Below are positions 24,951 through 33,182 of a stretch of DNA of 35,688 nucleotides, one piece after another. Within the stretch, counting starts at the first letter, position 1, and the number at the start of each line of letters is the position of its first letter. Position numbers and translations under genes: made by a program. Below the pieces are notes generated by a model. The model did not search any database. It saw only the letters and a program-made list of their open reading frames with translations, and was not told the origin of the DNA. The DNA comes from Hyphomonadaceae bacterium BRH_c29 (lineage in GTDB: Bacteria; Pseudomonadota; Alphaproteobacteria; Caulobacterales; Hyphomonadaceae): the NCBI GenBank assembly GCA_000961695.1, contig LADW01000055.1, positions 1 through 35,688 on the forward strand. The letters run 5' to 3'.

Positions 24951-25122
24951 TTGCGGAGACGTAAATCAAGGGTTGTTAAGATCGGCGTCTTCTGATTCAC
25001 TGGTGTCAGTAATGAATCGCGTAAACGCAGATGCAGATCGCCGGGGAGGGAGGTGCGCCCGGGTCGCCTGAGCCTCGGTCTGCGCGGGCGTAAATGGAAC
25101 AATCGATCAAAGGAAGACACCG

Positions 25123-25407
25123 ATGACCGAAACGAAACCCTCTTCAGTTCACGACAGAGCCTTTCCGGTTAGAACAAGCGACGAAGTCTCGGCGCTCGTC
25201 CAGGATGCTCTGGTGCATCTTGATGGCACGATCGTTGCCGCCCAGGCCGTTGTTCAGCTTTGCTTGTCTGAAAACAGCTCCATGGCGTGGAAAACCGTGA
25301 TGCAGCGATACAATGCCCTGGACGTGCTCATGCAGAATGCCGCGAAGGCCGGAGACCAAGTCTGGGCTGCCATCGACTGCGAAGTGAAATCATCAGACGA
25401 GCAATAG
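25123..25407 (+). CDS. Small hypothetical protein
   Basis: A 94-residue protein starts at ATG 25123, with aggaaga upstream. It is helical in appearance: VRTSDEVSALVQDALVHLDG, TIVAAQAVVQLCL, and WKTVMQRYNALDVLMQNAAK. No known domain is recognised. It follows the RHH gene after a 170-bp leader with a GC-rich inverted repeat (cgcccg around 25058, cgggcg around 25084). It may be cargo or a regulator of the decayed conjugative element. A further 87-codon frame begins one base after its stop but has no supporting features. Confidence 0.55.
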   Translation: MTETKPSSVHDRAFPVRTSDEVSALVQDALVHLDGTIVAAQAVVQLCLSENSSMAWKTVMQRYNALDVLMQNAAKAGDQVWAAIDCEVKSSDEQ

Positions 25408-25927
25408 ATGACCCGATATCGGATCCATTTTCGGTGTCCATACCAGGTGGATTGCGGTTTGGCGGCAAGCAGCGTTGCCCCGGAATCTTGGGGCGGTGTC
25501 TTGTATGCGCAGGTCGTCGTTCTACGGATTAAAACTTCTGGGTTGGTGGCCTTAACGGATGCGACTCAAATCTTCACGTGGTGCTCAGGGCTCTGTAGCC
25601 CTTCAGTCATCCTACCGAATTCCCTACAAATATCCCTACAAATCAAGTTGAAGACGACTGCAGTGCTCTGAAATATATGGACAATAAATTTCAGATGGAG
25701 CGCTTCGCCCGCTCCAATGGATTTCCTGGACAGCATCAATAAAATCAAACCCTTAATGGGGTTTCTCGCCACTCCGAATTCCGGTTCCCTCGGTTCTTGT
25801 CCAACTGTGTGCACATCGGCGGCGTCAAAGGACGCGAGTTTGAGATGACGGCTCGAGAAACCGCTTCAAGCACAGGCGTGATGCGGAATTTGGTAGGCGG
25901 TGCGACCTGCTTGTCGTGAAAGACCGC
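25408..25927. other. Stretch without a supportable gene
   Basis: It contains an 87-codon frame (25408-25671) that starts directly after the previous stop but has no recognisable motif. It also contains a tandem CCCTACAAAT repeat at about 25623-25644. The rest has no visible structure. It may be the outer boundary of the acquired region. Confidence 0.4.
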
Positions 25928-26935
25928 TCATTCGCGAATGGCGGAGGCCGGTTCGCACTCATATGACATCACAGTTTGCAGACCTGCCTGACGTCTGATT
26001 GCCCGCACGCGATCTGCGGCGGCCATGACCTGCGCCTTGCTCAGGCGTCCCTTCGCAATGGCCTTGCGGACCCAACCCACCGCGCGCTGTGGCATCAAGG
26101 GATCATACCCGAAGAGGTTCTTGATCACGAGCAGGTCGCTGCCTGCGGCGAGCGCCTGCACGACGGCTTCTTCTCTGCGCATGAGGTGACTGATGGCGCC
26201 CATGTCGAGATCGTCCGTCACGACGACGCCTTGATATCCAAGGCGCCGACGCAGCAAGCCCGTGACGATGGACGCGGAGACGGTTGCTGGTTGGCCATCT
26301 GGTTCTATCGGGTCGAGCCTGAGGTGACCGGTCATCACCATAGGCGGCGCATGAGGAGAGTTGATTAGGTGCGTGAACGGCTCCAGCTCCGCCTCGGTCC
26401 ATGTCGCGGAGATATCGGCCGCCCCGGTGTGGCTGTCGTTCAATGAGCGGCCATGGCCGGGAAAGTGTTTCGCCGCGCAAAGAATGCCTGCACCTGAGAA
26501 GCCCTCTATGAAAGCCTGCGCATAGGCCGCGATGTGTTGCGGATCAGTACCGTAGGCGCGCCCAAAGACTCCGATCGCCGGATTGCTGGGTTCGTCGACA
26601 TCCAGCACCGGCCCGAGATTGATGTTAAATCCCAATGCAGCGAGTTCGCCTCCTGCTAAGGCATAAATGGCGTGATCATTTATCCAAACAGAGCGCGTGC
26701 TTCGTTCGGCGACATGGTGGCGGCCACGTTGCGGGCTGCGGGTATTCGGGTGAAGCGATGCGCCTTGGTTAGCCGCTGTATGATGCCGCCCTCATGATCA
26801 ATGGCCAGCAGCGGTTGGGCGCTTCCGCTTCGAAACAGGCGGATCAGATCGCTCACCTCTTCGATTTTGCCGATGTTCTGATTGACAAAGAAGACGGCCC
26901 CCGACCTGACTCCGACGCACTTGCCGGGCCAAAGG
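25928..26935 (-). pseudogene. GH3 beta-N-acetylhexosaminidase (NagZ-like), truncated and frameshifted
   Basis: The minus strand encodes most of a family-3 glycoside hydrolase. SGAVFFVNQNIG and PLLAIDHEGGIIQRL come from one frame (to a stop at 26680-26682). They continue in another frame with IYALAGGELAALGFNINLGP VLDVD, then GAGILCAAKHFPGHGRSLND (the KHFPGHG loop) and VVVTDDLDMGAI, which carries the catalytic Asp. A one-base shift near 26680-26690 separates the two frames. Upstream of about 26935 the N-terminal strand and helix expected of the family are missing; the frame merges into the start of the oppositely oriented thioesterase-like gene. NagZ enzymes trim N-acetylglucosamine from muropeptides in cell-wall recycling; this copy should be inactive. 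Confidence 0.8.
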
Positions 26936-26969
26936 CTTGGGAGAGCGGGTCTTGTCCGCAGCCTTTCCA

Positions 26970-27502
26970 AGGACGACTCACAGCCACGGTTATTCTGGTG
27001 TTTTCAGGGCGGCAAGGAACTGGAGCAACTGAGCGCTGCCCTGAGTAAATCAGCCTCCGTGTTTGGTTTGCGCTCGGGCCACCTCGCAGTCGAGTACAAT
27101 GCCGATAATCTCAAGGGGTTGGGAACGCTCTATGCGGATGAAATCGAAGGCTTAGCCCCAACGGGGGCTTTGTTCCTCGGGGGTAATTGCCAGGGCGGTC
27201 TCGTCATGCGCGAAGCGGGAGTGGAACTGATGCGGAGGGGCCGTGATGTTGCGCTCACCATTTTAATGGAGCAGGGCCGTTTCCCCCATTATCCCGGCCG
27301 GACGCTGTTGCTCTTTGGCGCGCGCAGCTACCTCAATCCCTATGGCCAGATTGATTCACCTGAGCAGATATTCCGCACGGCCTATTCAGGTGGGCATCAG
27401 GTGGAAATCATACCTGGTGCCCACGGTACATATTTCACCCCTGAGAATGTTGCCGGCTTAGCTGAAAGTATAGAGCGGCATCTCGTGCGGGAGACGTGCT
27501 GA
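26970..27502 (+). pseudogene. Thioesterase-like alpha/beta hydrolase with Cys nucleophile, 5'-truncated
   Basis: From about 26970 the plus frame encodes PRLFWCFQGGKELEQLSAAL, then GLRSGHLAVEYNADNLKGLG. The nucleophile elbow is LFLGGNCQGGLVMREAG, with Cys at the position normally held by Ser. It ends with the His-bearing IPGAHGTYFTPENVAGL. This is the pattern of the thioesterase domains at the end of some acyl-activating or peptide-synthetase-like proteins. The frame is open back to 26882, but that portion is shared with the antisense GH3 gene and shows no homologous pattern, so I infer that the N-terminal part of a larger protein was lost. If 26882 is a true start, a 206-residue stand-alone protein is possible. 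Confidence 0.6.
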
Positions 27503-27619
27503 TTGCCATCACGTCCAAAGTCCGGAGCGCGGCTTTAATGACCTGTGCAGATTTCCGGGGGCATGGTGTTCATGTAAAGACGGCTCAGACGCGACGCCTT
27601 TCTGCGAGGAACAGAAACC

Positions 27620-28642
27620 ATGTCAGATCATTCGAATCCTGCAGACCTCGGTCCTGAAGCGTATGTCCGGACCGGTATTGCTGCGTTTTCTGAAGGGTCA
27701 ATCATTCCGATGATGGCCGTGGACAAAGACCTTCGGTATGTTTTTGCCAATAAGGCTTATTGCGAGGCGATTGGTCGCGAACAGGCGGATATTATCGGTC
27801 AGTATGTGACCGATGTGTATCAGATGCTTCCTGAAGCTCGAGACTCCTTTGTCCGGAAATGCAAAGCGACGTTTGCGGGTGAAGTCACACGATCAGAGGT
27901 GCAAACGTCAATTGTTCCTGACGCTTCCGGGCGTGCACGTACGATAAACTGGCAAACAACTCAGGAACCGTTCTACGGAGGGGGCGGTGAGGTGATATAC
28001 ATCGTTCAGCGAGTTGAAGATGTGACGCACCTGATCGAGTTGCAGAAGAGCCATGATGTCGTGACAGCGGAGCTGGACCATCGCGTCAAGAATCTGATTT
28101 CGGTGGTCCTCGCAATGGCCCGGATCACAAGCTCAACTGCTCAATCTGTCGAGCAGTATACAGAGGAGTTCTGCGCCCGCCTTGAATCGGTTGCTCGCAT
28201 TTACAACCGAATGTCGGATGCGGGTTGGGCCGGACTTAGCCTAAAAAGTCTGTTTGAAGACGAACTCGTCCAAGTGGCTGGGGGGCGTGCCATCGAATAC
28301 AGTCTGAAGGGGGAGGATATTCTCCTGACAGTGTCTGCGACAAAGGACGGCGGCATGGTCATCCACGAGATGGCATCGAATGCGTTAAAGTATGGCTGCT
28401 TTTCGCAGGCTGGTGGGCGATTGGACGTGGAGTGGTCCTTCGAGGATGGGTGTCTCAGAATCCTGTGGGTCGAATCGGGGGTGGCCGGAATCAGACCTCC
28501 AGACAAGGAAGGATTTGGAACCAAGCTGATTACGATGCTGCCGAACGCGCGAGTCAAACGGGACTATCGTGAAACGGGTCTGCGAATTGAATATATCGTG
28601 CCGATTGATCTGACTGTGGATGGCGAGCCGGACGTATCCTGA
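27620..28642 (+). CDS. PAS-domain HWE-family sensor histidine kinase
   Basis: This 340-residue soluble kinase has an N-terminal PAS domain (about 24-135) with FSEGSIIPMMAVDKDLRYVF and EPFYGGGGEVIYIVQRVEDV. The HWE-type phosphoacceptor motif ELDHRVKNLISVVLAMA follows, with His154. The ATPase has an N box in HEMASNALKYG, the diagnostic W-x-E in ILWVESG, and the G box GFGTKLI. It has no membrane segment. It lies convergent with a phyR-like gene, 20 bp away. Such kinases commonly feed phosphate into PhyR in alphaproteobacteria. The PAS cofactor or signal is not evident: the Cys of a LOV photoreceptor motif (GRNCRFLQ) is absent. Confidence 0.92.
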   Translation: MSDHSNPADLGPEAYVRTGIAAFSEGSIIPMMAVDKDLRYVFANKAYCEAIGREQADIIGQYVTDVYQMLPEARDSFVRKCKATFAGEVTRSEVQTSIVPDASGRARTINWQTTQEPFYGGGGEVIYIVQRVEDVTHLIELQKSHDVVTAELDHRVKNLISVVLAMARITSSTAQSVEQYTEEFCARLESVARIYNRMSDAGWAGLSLKSLFEDELVQVAGGRAIEYSLKGEDILLTVSATKDGGMVIHEMASNALKYGCFSQAGGRLDVEWSFEDGCLRILWVESGVAGIRPPDKEGFGTKLITMLPNARVKRDYRETGLRIEYIVPIDLTVDGEPDVS

Positions 28643-28661
28643 AATGTCCCCGACACGGGTG

Positions 28662-29420
28662 TCAGATGCTTTTGGCGGCGAGCAGTGCCTGGCTGATAAC
28701 CGTCTTGACGTGTTCGGCACGGAACGGTTTCGAGATCAGGAATGCGGGCTCATTGGCGCGGCCTGCCAGAAGTCTTTCCGGGTAAGCCGTAATCACAATG
28801 CACGGTGCTTGGTGGAATTCGGATATCACATCCATTGCATCGAGCCCGGATGAGCCGTCCGCAAGCTGGATATCAACAAGAATGAGACCTGGCTTGTGGT
28901 CCCGGGCCTTCTCAATCGCAGCGTCCCGCGTAGGGGCGCGAGCGGCCATATTGTGACCGAGACTTTCGATGATCTCCTTCAGCTGGAAGGCAATCATCGG
29001 TTCGTCTTCTATGATCAGGACATTTGTGGCCAGGGCGGCCATAAGTCCGTTTTCCGCTTCTGCCAAAACGTCTTCCAGCATGCGGGGGCTTATGCCCAGG
29101 ATTCGTCCTGCGGATTTGGCATCGAATTGCTCGACTGCTGTCAGGAACATGGCTCTTCGTGATATCGATGACATGTTCTTAAGCGCGGCTAATTGCGTCT
29201 CTGTGCACGGCAGCTTTCCTGGTTCCGAGATCATCGAATCGAGTAGGGTGAAAAGTGCAACCCTATCTGTTGGAAGCGGAGCTTCTGCTGGTTGGGGCTT
29301 CAGAATATGCTCCTGGAGCATCGCCTCGACATACAGGTCACCTGCTTCCTGGTCCCCTGTCATGGCGCGTGCATATCGGCGCAGATAGGGCAGTTCTTGG
29401 GTGATCAATTCATATAGCAA
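28662..29420 (-). CDS. phyR: PhyR-type anti-anti-sigma response regulator
   Basis: The 252-residue protein has the PhyR order. A sigma-like domain (about 1-125) contains LPYLRRYARAMTGDQEAGDL and ISRRAMFLTAVEQFDAKSAG RILGIS. A receiver domain follows from NVLIIEDEPMIAFQL, with the acidic pair at 138-139, phosphoacceptor D183 in LILVDIQLADGSSG, Thr211 and Lys231 in ISKPFRAEH. When phosphorylated, PhyR proteins bind NepR and free EcfG. The start is a TTG at 29420 with agggtg eight bases upstream; no ATG gives the family's N-terminal helix. It is divergent from nepR-ecfG, the standard arrangement. Confidence 0.95.
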   Translation of the reverse strand: MLYELITQELPYLRRYARAMTGDQEAGDLYVEAMLQEHILKPQPAEAPLPTDRVALFTLLDSMISEPGKLPCTETQLAALKNMSSISRRAMFLTAVEQFDAKSAGRILGISPRMLEDVLAEAENGLMAALATNVLIIEDEPMIAFQLKEIIESLGHNMAARAPTRDAAIEKARDHKPGLILVDIQLADGSSGLDAMDVISEFHQAPCIVITAYPERLLAGRANEPAFLISKPFRAEHVKTVISQALLAAKSI

Positions 29421-29636
29421 AAGCTAGCACCCTTTTTTTGATAGCAATGATAATTTGTAGATTCTGCAAGATAACAAAACGGGAAATGAAGTAAAAAGTT
29501 TCACGCTTTCTGAGAAAATACTCATAAAGGGAACGTGTTCTTAACCTCGAGTAGACACTCTCTTGGTCAGTATACAATAACTGGGCGTAGGGTGCGCTCA
29601 TGTTACGGAATTTGGATTTTTTTGGGGACGATCACT

Positions 29637-29840
29637 GTGGGGAAACTGGCGAAGTCGCGGGTGGCGACAGTTGGATTCGCGGCGCCTGTCGCGGAAAAGA
29701 CATCTCGTGGAGTTCTGGAAGGTGCAGTTGGGGAGGCTTTGCGGGCGAGCTACGGTCCGGTGTTGAATGAACCGATCCCGGACCGCCTGAAAGATTTGAT
29801 CGAAAAATTGCGTACCGAGGAACAACGACAAAGAGGTTGA
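29637..29840 (+). CDS. nepR: NepR anti-sigma factor
   Basis: The proposed start is GTG 29637, preceded by ttggggacgatcact, giving a 67-residue protein. The frame extends upstream but without family similarity. The core EALRASYGPVLNEPIPDRLK DLIEKLRTEE contains the conserved NepR motif (LR--Y---L-EP-PD-L--LL--L). NepR binds EcfG and prevents it from reaching core polymerase, and PhyR-P titrates it. Its stop overlaps a potential TTG of ecfG, and the ecfG GTG lies five bases further on, so the pair is translationally coupled. Confidence 0.9.
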   Translation: MGKLAKSRVATVGFAAPVAEKTSRGVLEGAVGEALRASYGPVLNEPIPDRLKDLIEKLRTEEQRQRG

Positions 29841-29845
29841 AAGTA

Positions 29846-30487
29846 GTGACCCAAAAGCACCCGGTTTGTCAGGATGAACTGCCGGAATCTGGAACAAAAT
29901 GGTCGTTTGTCGACGAGCTCGAGCGACTGATTCCGGAATTGCGCGCTTTTGCTCGCGGCCTCTGCCGCCAGCCTGAACTTGCCGATGATCTCGTGCAGGA
30001 CACCTGCCTCAAGGCCTGGCAGGCGGTCGACTCATTTGACGCTGGCGCCCCCATGCGGCCCTGGCTGTTCCGCATCCTCCGCAATGAATTCTACCAGTAT
30101 TCGCGCCGGTCGTGGCGCTCGACGCCACTGGACCAGGACGTCGCCGAGAATACGTTGGTTGCGCCTGCGGATATGGATGCGAAGATCGATTTCCGCATTC
30201 TCCAGGCGGCAATGTCTTCCCTGCCGGATGTTCAGCGCGAAGCGCTGATTCTCGTCGTCGCCGCTGGCTACACCTATGAGGAAGCCGGCGAGATTTGCAA
30301 TTGCTCGCCAGGCACCGTCAAAAGCCGGGTGAGCCGGGCCCGCGAAGCGGTCGTATTTAGGATGAAGCGGGCCGATATTGGCCAGATTGGCGGTTCATCG
30401 CGCGATGACAGCCGTACGGTCGATGGCCACATCGACCTCATCAATGACATCGAGTCACTCGCCAAGGGCCTGTTCAGCGCAGCCTGA
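29846..30487 (+). CDS. ecfG: ECF sigma factor EcfG (general stress response)
   Basis: A GTG at 29846 is preferred, with agagg nine bases upstream, giving 213 residues; TTG 29837 has its ribosome site too close. Region 2 reads ELRAFARGLCRQPELADDLV QDTCLKAWQA and PWLFRILRNEFYQYSRRSWR. Region 4 reads SSLPDVQREALILVVAAGYT YEEAGEICNCSPGTVKSRVS RAREAV. This matches the ECF15/EcfG class. It directs the general stress regulon when released from NepR. No clear EcfG-type promoter (GGAAC-16/17-CGTT) was found upstream, although a GGGAAC occurs at 29529-29534. Confidence 0.94.
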   Translation: MTQKHPVCQDELPESGTKWSFVDELERLIPELRAFARGLCRQPELADDLVQDTCLKAWQAVDSFDAGAPMRPWLFRILRNEFYQYSRRSWRSTPLDQDVAENTLVAPADMDAKIDFRILQAAMSSLPDVQREALILVVAAGYTYEEAGEICNCSPGTVKSRVSRAREAVVFRMKRADIGQIGGSSRDDSRTVDGHIDLINDIESLAKGLFSAA

Positions 30488-30493
30488 CGGCTT

Positions 30494-30703
30494 TCAGCCG
30501 GCGCTTTCTTGCCGCTCTTTCAACTGTTCAAACGCCTGATCGGCGCGGGCCAATCGCTCGCGCGCACGGTCCTGAATATGTTTGTGGATCGCATCCTGTG
30601 GCGGCAAAAGGCCACTCGCATCTCTCAGCGATGCATATGCCCGTTCTTGCCGCGAACTCGGGGCGCTGGTGCGCCGACCGAAGAGGGAGAACCTGATAGC
30701 CAT
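30494..30703 (-). CDS. Small hypothetical protein convergent with ecfG
   Basis: The minus strand encodes 69 residues from ATG 30703, with a good aaggag ten bases upstream. The N-terminus is basic (MAIRFSLFGRRTSAPSSRQE), and the C-terminal half is a charged helix (RARERLARADQAFEQLKERQ). Its stop is six bases from the ecfG stop. Its small size and its place beside the stress sigma factor suggest a stress-linked gene, but no family is recognised. The longer antisense frame at 30509-31069 lacks any recognisable domain. Confidence 0.55.
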   Translation of the reverse strand: MAIRFSLFGRRTSAPSSRQERAYASLRDASGLLPPQDAIHKHIQDRARERLARADQAFEQLKERQESAG

Positions 30704-30929
30704 GACCCAATCTCCTTGCAGAGCCCCACAGAACGCACCGAATCGGGTGCCTTGTGGGTCGAGCGGGCCGCTGTCTCGGGAATGCCCGGGGCTGTCGCGC
30801 CGCCCAGTAGCTCGTTTCGAGCTGACAACGAAACTCTATCCCGGAAAGGGGTAATTGACGAATTATTTTTTGCTCAGAATCGCCGGATGAGCGAATTTTG
30901 GGTGGAATGTCGCGCCGCACAAATCGCGC

Positions 30930-31409
30930 TTATTGGCGCCGGCCCGTGGGATTGTCAGGAGTTGCCTCATCGGAATTTGGCAGACGCACATTGCCGACCG
31001 TGCCAAAAATCTGCTCCCAGAGACCGAGTTCGCGGCCACGGGTTGGCGTTTCGCGGGCGGCGTAGTTGATCACCTGGCCATCTGCGGCGCTGTATTCCAG
31101 CACTTCCTCGACCTTGTCATCGGTACCGAAGCTGATGGCCGTGATTTTCCGCGTCTTCACCTTGGGGTGATAGAAGGCAATCCGCTCCTGGAGTTCGGAC
31201 ATGTATATCCAGGTATTATCGTCGAACAGGCTTTTCGTTGAGGGCGTTCCGAGCTGTGCCAGAACAGTCGAGCGCGTATCTTCGCCCGGCTTGATGTCTT
31301 CTGGCTGAGCATCATCTGCCACATAGCCGTGATAGTCGCGGCTGGGCGTCAGGCAAGCCGTCAACGGAAAGGCCAGTAGGACGGCGGCCAGAATTGCGCG
31401 TCGCGCCAT
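30930..31409 (-). CDS. bamE: Outer-membrane assembly lipoprotein BamE (SmpA/OmlA)
   Basis: The start is ATG 31409, with caggag upstream, giving 159 residues; the frame is open to 31532 but without family similarity. A lipoprotein signal MARRAILAAVLLAFPLTAC precedes the SmpA/OmlA domain: IKPGEDTRSTVLAQLGTPST, then DDNTWIYMSELQERIAFYHP KV and TRKITAISFGTDDKVEEVLE. BamE is a lipoprotein of the BAM complex that inserts beta-barrel proteins such as the receptor at 5424. The long polar C-terminus is common in alphaproteobacteria. It is divergent from the UQCC gene, a conserved pairing. Confidence 0.92.
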   Translation of the reverse strand: MARRAILAAVLLAFPLTACLTPSRDYHGYVADDAQPEDIKPGEDTRSTVLAQLGTPSTKSLFDDNTWIYMSELQERIAFYHPKVKTRKITAISFGTDDKVEEVLEYSAADGQVINYAARETPTRGRELGLWEQIFGTVGNVRLPNSDEATPDNPTGRRQ

Positions 31410-31492
31410 CGGAAAACTCCTGATAGTGGTCCGCCACAGACCTAGCGGCTGCGGGATAGCTTTGGCAAGCACGCGAGTGCAGGAGGACAGGA

Positions 31493-32077
31493 TTGGTTGG
31501 CATCTGGAACCCATTTGGCGCCGGTAAGGCACAGAAACAGCGGGCGCTTGCGCTGTATCGTGGACTGATGGCGGCAGCCTTGGCGCCCGAGGCCTATGCT
31601 GCCGGTGTGGTGCGTGATGATATGGACCACCGGGTCCAGATGGTGAGCCTGCATGCGGGTCTGTTGACCTGGCAACTGGCTTTGCGCCCCGAGGAGAATC
31701 TTCAGCGTCTTCCGCAGCTCATTCATGCACGCGTTTTTGACGGGTTCGACGCCTCATTGCGGGAAACCGGGGTGGGCGACGCGTCGATCGCCCGCAAGGT
31801 TCGCAAGCTGGGGGAGCATCATTACGGGCTCGGCAAGGCGCTGGTGGAGGTCTTGTCCGGGCCGGGCGACAATCTCGTAACCGCTCTGAGTGATCTGTTG
31901 AAACGCAATGGCGTCACCAATTCGGGGCGCGAGGGTGAGTTGGCGCACCATTTGGCTGCGTTGGCCGAGGCGCTCGAAGAGGTCCCTTCAGAAGTATTTC
32001 TGGCGGGTGCGGCGGCATGGCCGACCTTCCCTGCGACAAGCAGGCGCAGCGTTGCCAAGGGTTCAGCCGCACCTTAA
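31493..32077 (+). CDS. Ubiquinol-cytochrome c chaperone (UQCC/CBP3) family protein
   Basis: The start is TTG 31493, with aggagg seven bases upstream; no ATG fits. The 194-residue protein carries the family's signature: [20 protein letters not shown], then [20 protein letters not shown] and [20 protein letters not shown], then [20 protein letters not shown]. In mitochondria CBP3 assists assembly of cytochrome b in complex III; bacterial homologues are thought to act likewise. It is divergent from bamE and 44 bp upstream of plsX. The last 20 or so residues after LAGAAAWP do not look conserved. Confidence 0.88.
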   Translation: MVGIWNPFGAGKAQKQRALALYRGLMAAALAPEAYAAGVVRDDMDHRVQMVSLHAGLLTWQLALRPEENLQRLPQLIHARVFDGFDASLRETGVGDASIARKVRKLGEHHYGLGKALVEVLSGPGDNLVTALSDLLKRNGVTNSGREGELAHHLAALAEALEEVPSEVFLAGAAAWPTFPATSRRSVAKGSAAP

Positions 32078-32121
32078 ACAGCGCGAACGCCTCTCAGCAG
32101 GGGCCGAATCCGGAAGGCGTA

Positions 32122-33156
32122 ATGACTCGCGGCACAATCCTGTCAGTTGATGCAATGGGTGGGGATCATGCGCCTGGCGTGATCGTCGACGGCATTGCTG
32201 TGTTCGTGAAGGAACGTCCGGAGACGAAAATCCTTCTGTTTGGCGATGAACCGGCCCTTCTGCCGCTCGTGGCTGCGCATCCCGGCCTCGCGCAGCAGTG
32301 CGAGATCATCCATTGCGACGACAAGATCACCAGCGACATGAAGCCCAGCCAGGCTCTGCGCCGTGGCAAGGGCTCGTCGATGTGGAAGGCGCTTGAGGCG
32401 GTCAAGGACGGCCGGGCGAACGCTGCGGTGTCGGCTGGCAATACCGGCGCCCTGATGGCGATTTCCATGCTGGTTCTGCGCAAGATGGACGGTGTGCACC
32501 GGCCCGCCATGACGGCAATCTGGCCGACGCTGGCCGGGCGGACGGTCGTTCTGGACGTTGGCGCGAATATCGAAGCGGATGCTGCCCAGCTGGTCTCCTT
32601 TGCGATCATGGGAGAGGCCTATGCCCGCGCCGCCCTCGGAAAAGCGCGCCCGACGATTGGCCTGTTGAATATCGGCTCGGAAGAAATGAAGGGCCACGAC
32701 GAGGTGCGCGAAGCACATGAAATGCTCCGCAACTCGAATCTGGATCTCGACTATCGCGGCTTTGTCGAAGGCGATGATATTTCCCTCGGCACGGTCGATG
32801 TCGTGGTGACGGATGGCTTTACCGGCAATATCGCCCTGAAGACGGCGGAAGGCGTTGCCCGTATGCTTGGCACGCGCGTTCGCGAAGCGCTGACGAAGAA
32901 CCTGGTCACGAAAGCAGGGGCTGTCCTGGCCGCGTCCGGACTGACTCAGCTCCGTGAGCAGATGAACCCCAGCAATGCCAATGGCGGCGTGCTGCTTGGT
33001 CTCGGCGGTGTGTCCGTCAAGAGCCATGGCGGCACGGACGCTCGCGGCTTTGCCACGGCCTGCCGCCTTGCTGCAGACCTCGCGACCAGTCACTATCCCG
33101 AAGAGGTTGTCGCAAACCTCGCACGTATCCAACAGAAAGGGGTCGCGGCCGACTAG
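32122..33156 (+). CDS. plsX: Phosphate acyltransferase PlsX
   Basis: From ATG 32122 ([20 protein letters not shown]) the 344-residue protein matches PlsX throughout: [76 protein letters not shown] and [17 protein letters not shown]. The frame extends upstream to 32017, but those residues overlap UQCC and are not PlsX-like. PlsX converts acyl-ACP and phosphate to acyl-phosphate, the donor for PlsY in phospholipid synthesis; it is a peripheral membrane enzyme. It is followed after 26 bp by fabH. Confidence 0.96.
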   Translation: MTRGTILSVDAMGGDHAPGVIVDGIAVFVKERPETKILLFGDEPALLPLVAAHPGLAQQCEIIHCDDKITSDMKPSQALRRGKGSSMWKALEAVKDGRANAAVSAGNTGALMAISMLVLRKMDGVHRPAMTAIWPTLAGRTVVLDVGANIEADAAQLVSFAIMGEAYARAALGKARPTIGLLNIGSEEMKGHDEVREAHEMLRNSNLDLDYRGFVEGDDISLGTVDVVVTDGFTGNIALKTAEGVARMLGTRVREALTKNLVTKAGAVLAASGLTQLREQMNPSNANGGVLLGLGGVSVKSHGGTDARGFATACRLAADLATSHYPEEVVANLARIQQKGVAAD

Positions 33157-33182
33157 GCCGCCAGCCCCACAGAGGACACAAT

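Noticed and set aside
25615..25650. Possible phage attachment site or array at the CCCTACAAAT tandem
   Set aside because: Only two units, no tRNA or integrase gene next to it; too little to call.
29530..29555. EcfG-type promoter before nepR
   Set aside because: GGAAC is present at 29530 but no CGTT-like -10 lies 16-17 bp downstream (gtaga instead).
30509..31069. A 186-codon plus-strand frame after ecfG
   Set aside because: It overlaps the small minus-strand gene and the bamE 3' end and shows no motif; the minus-strand genes have better ribosome sites.
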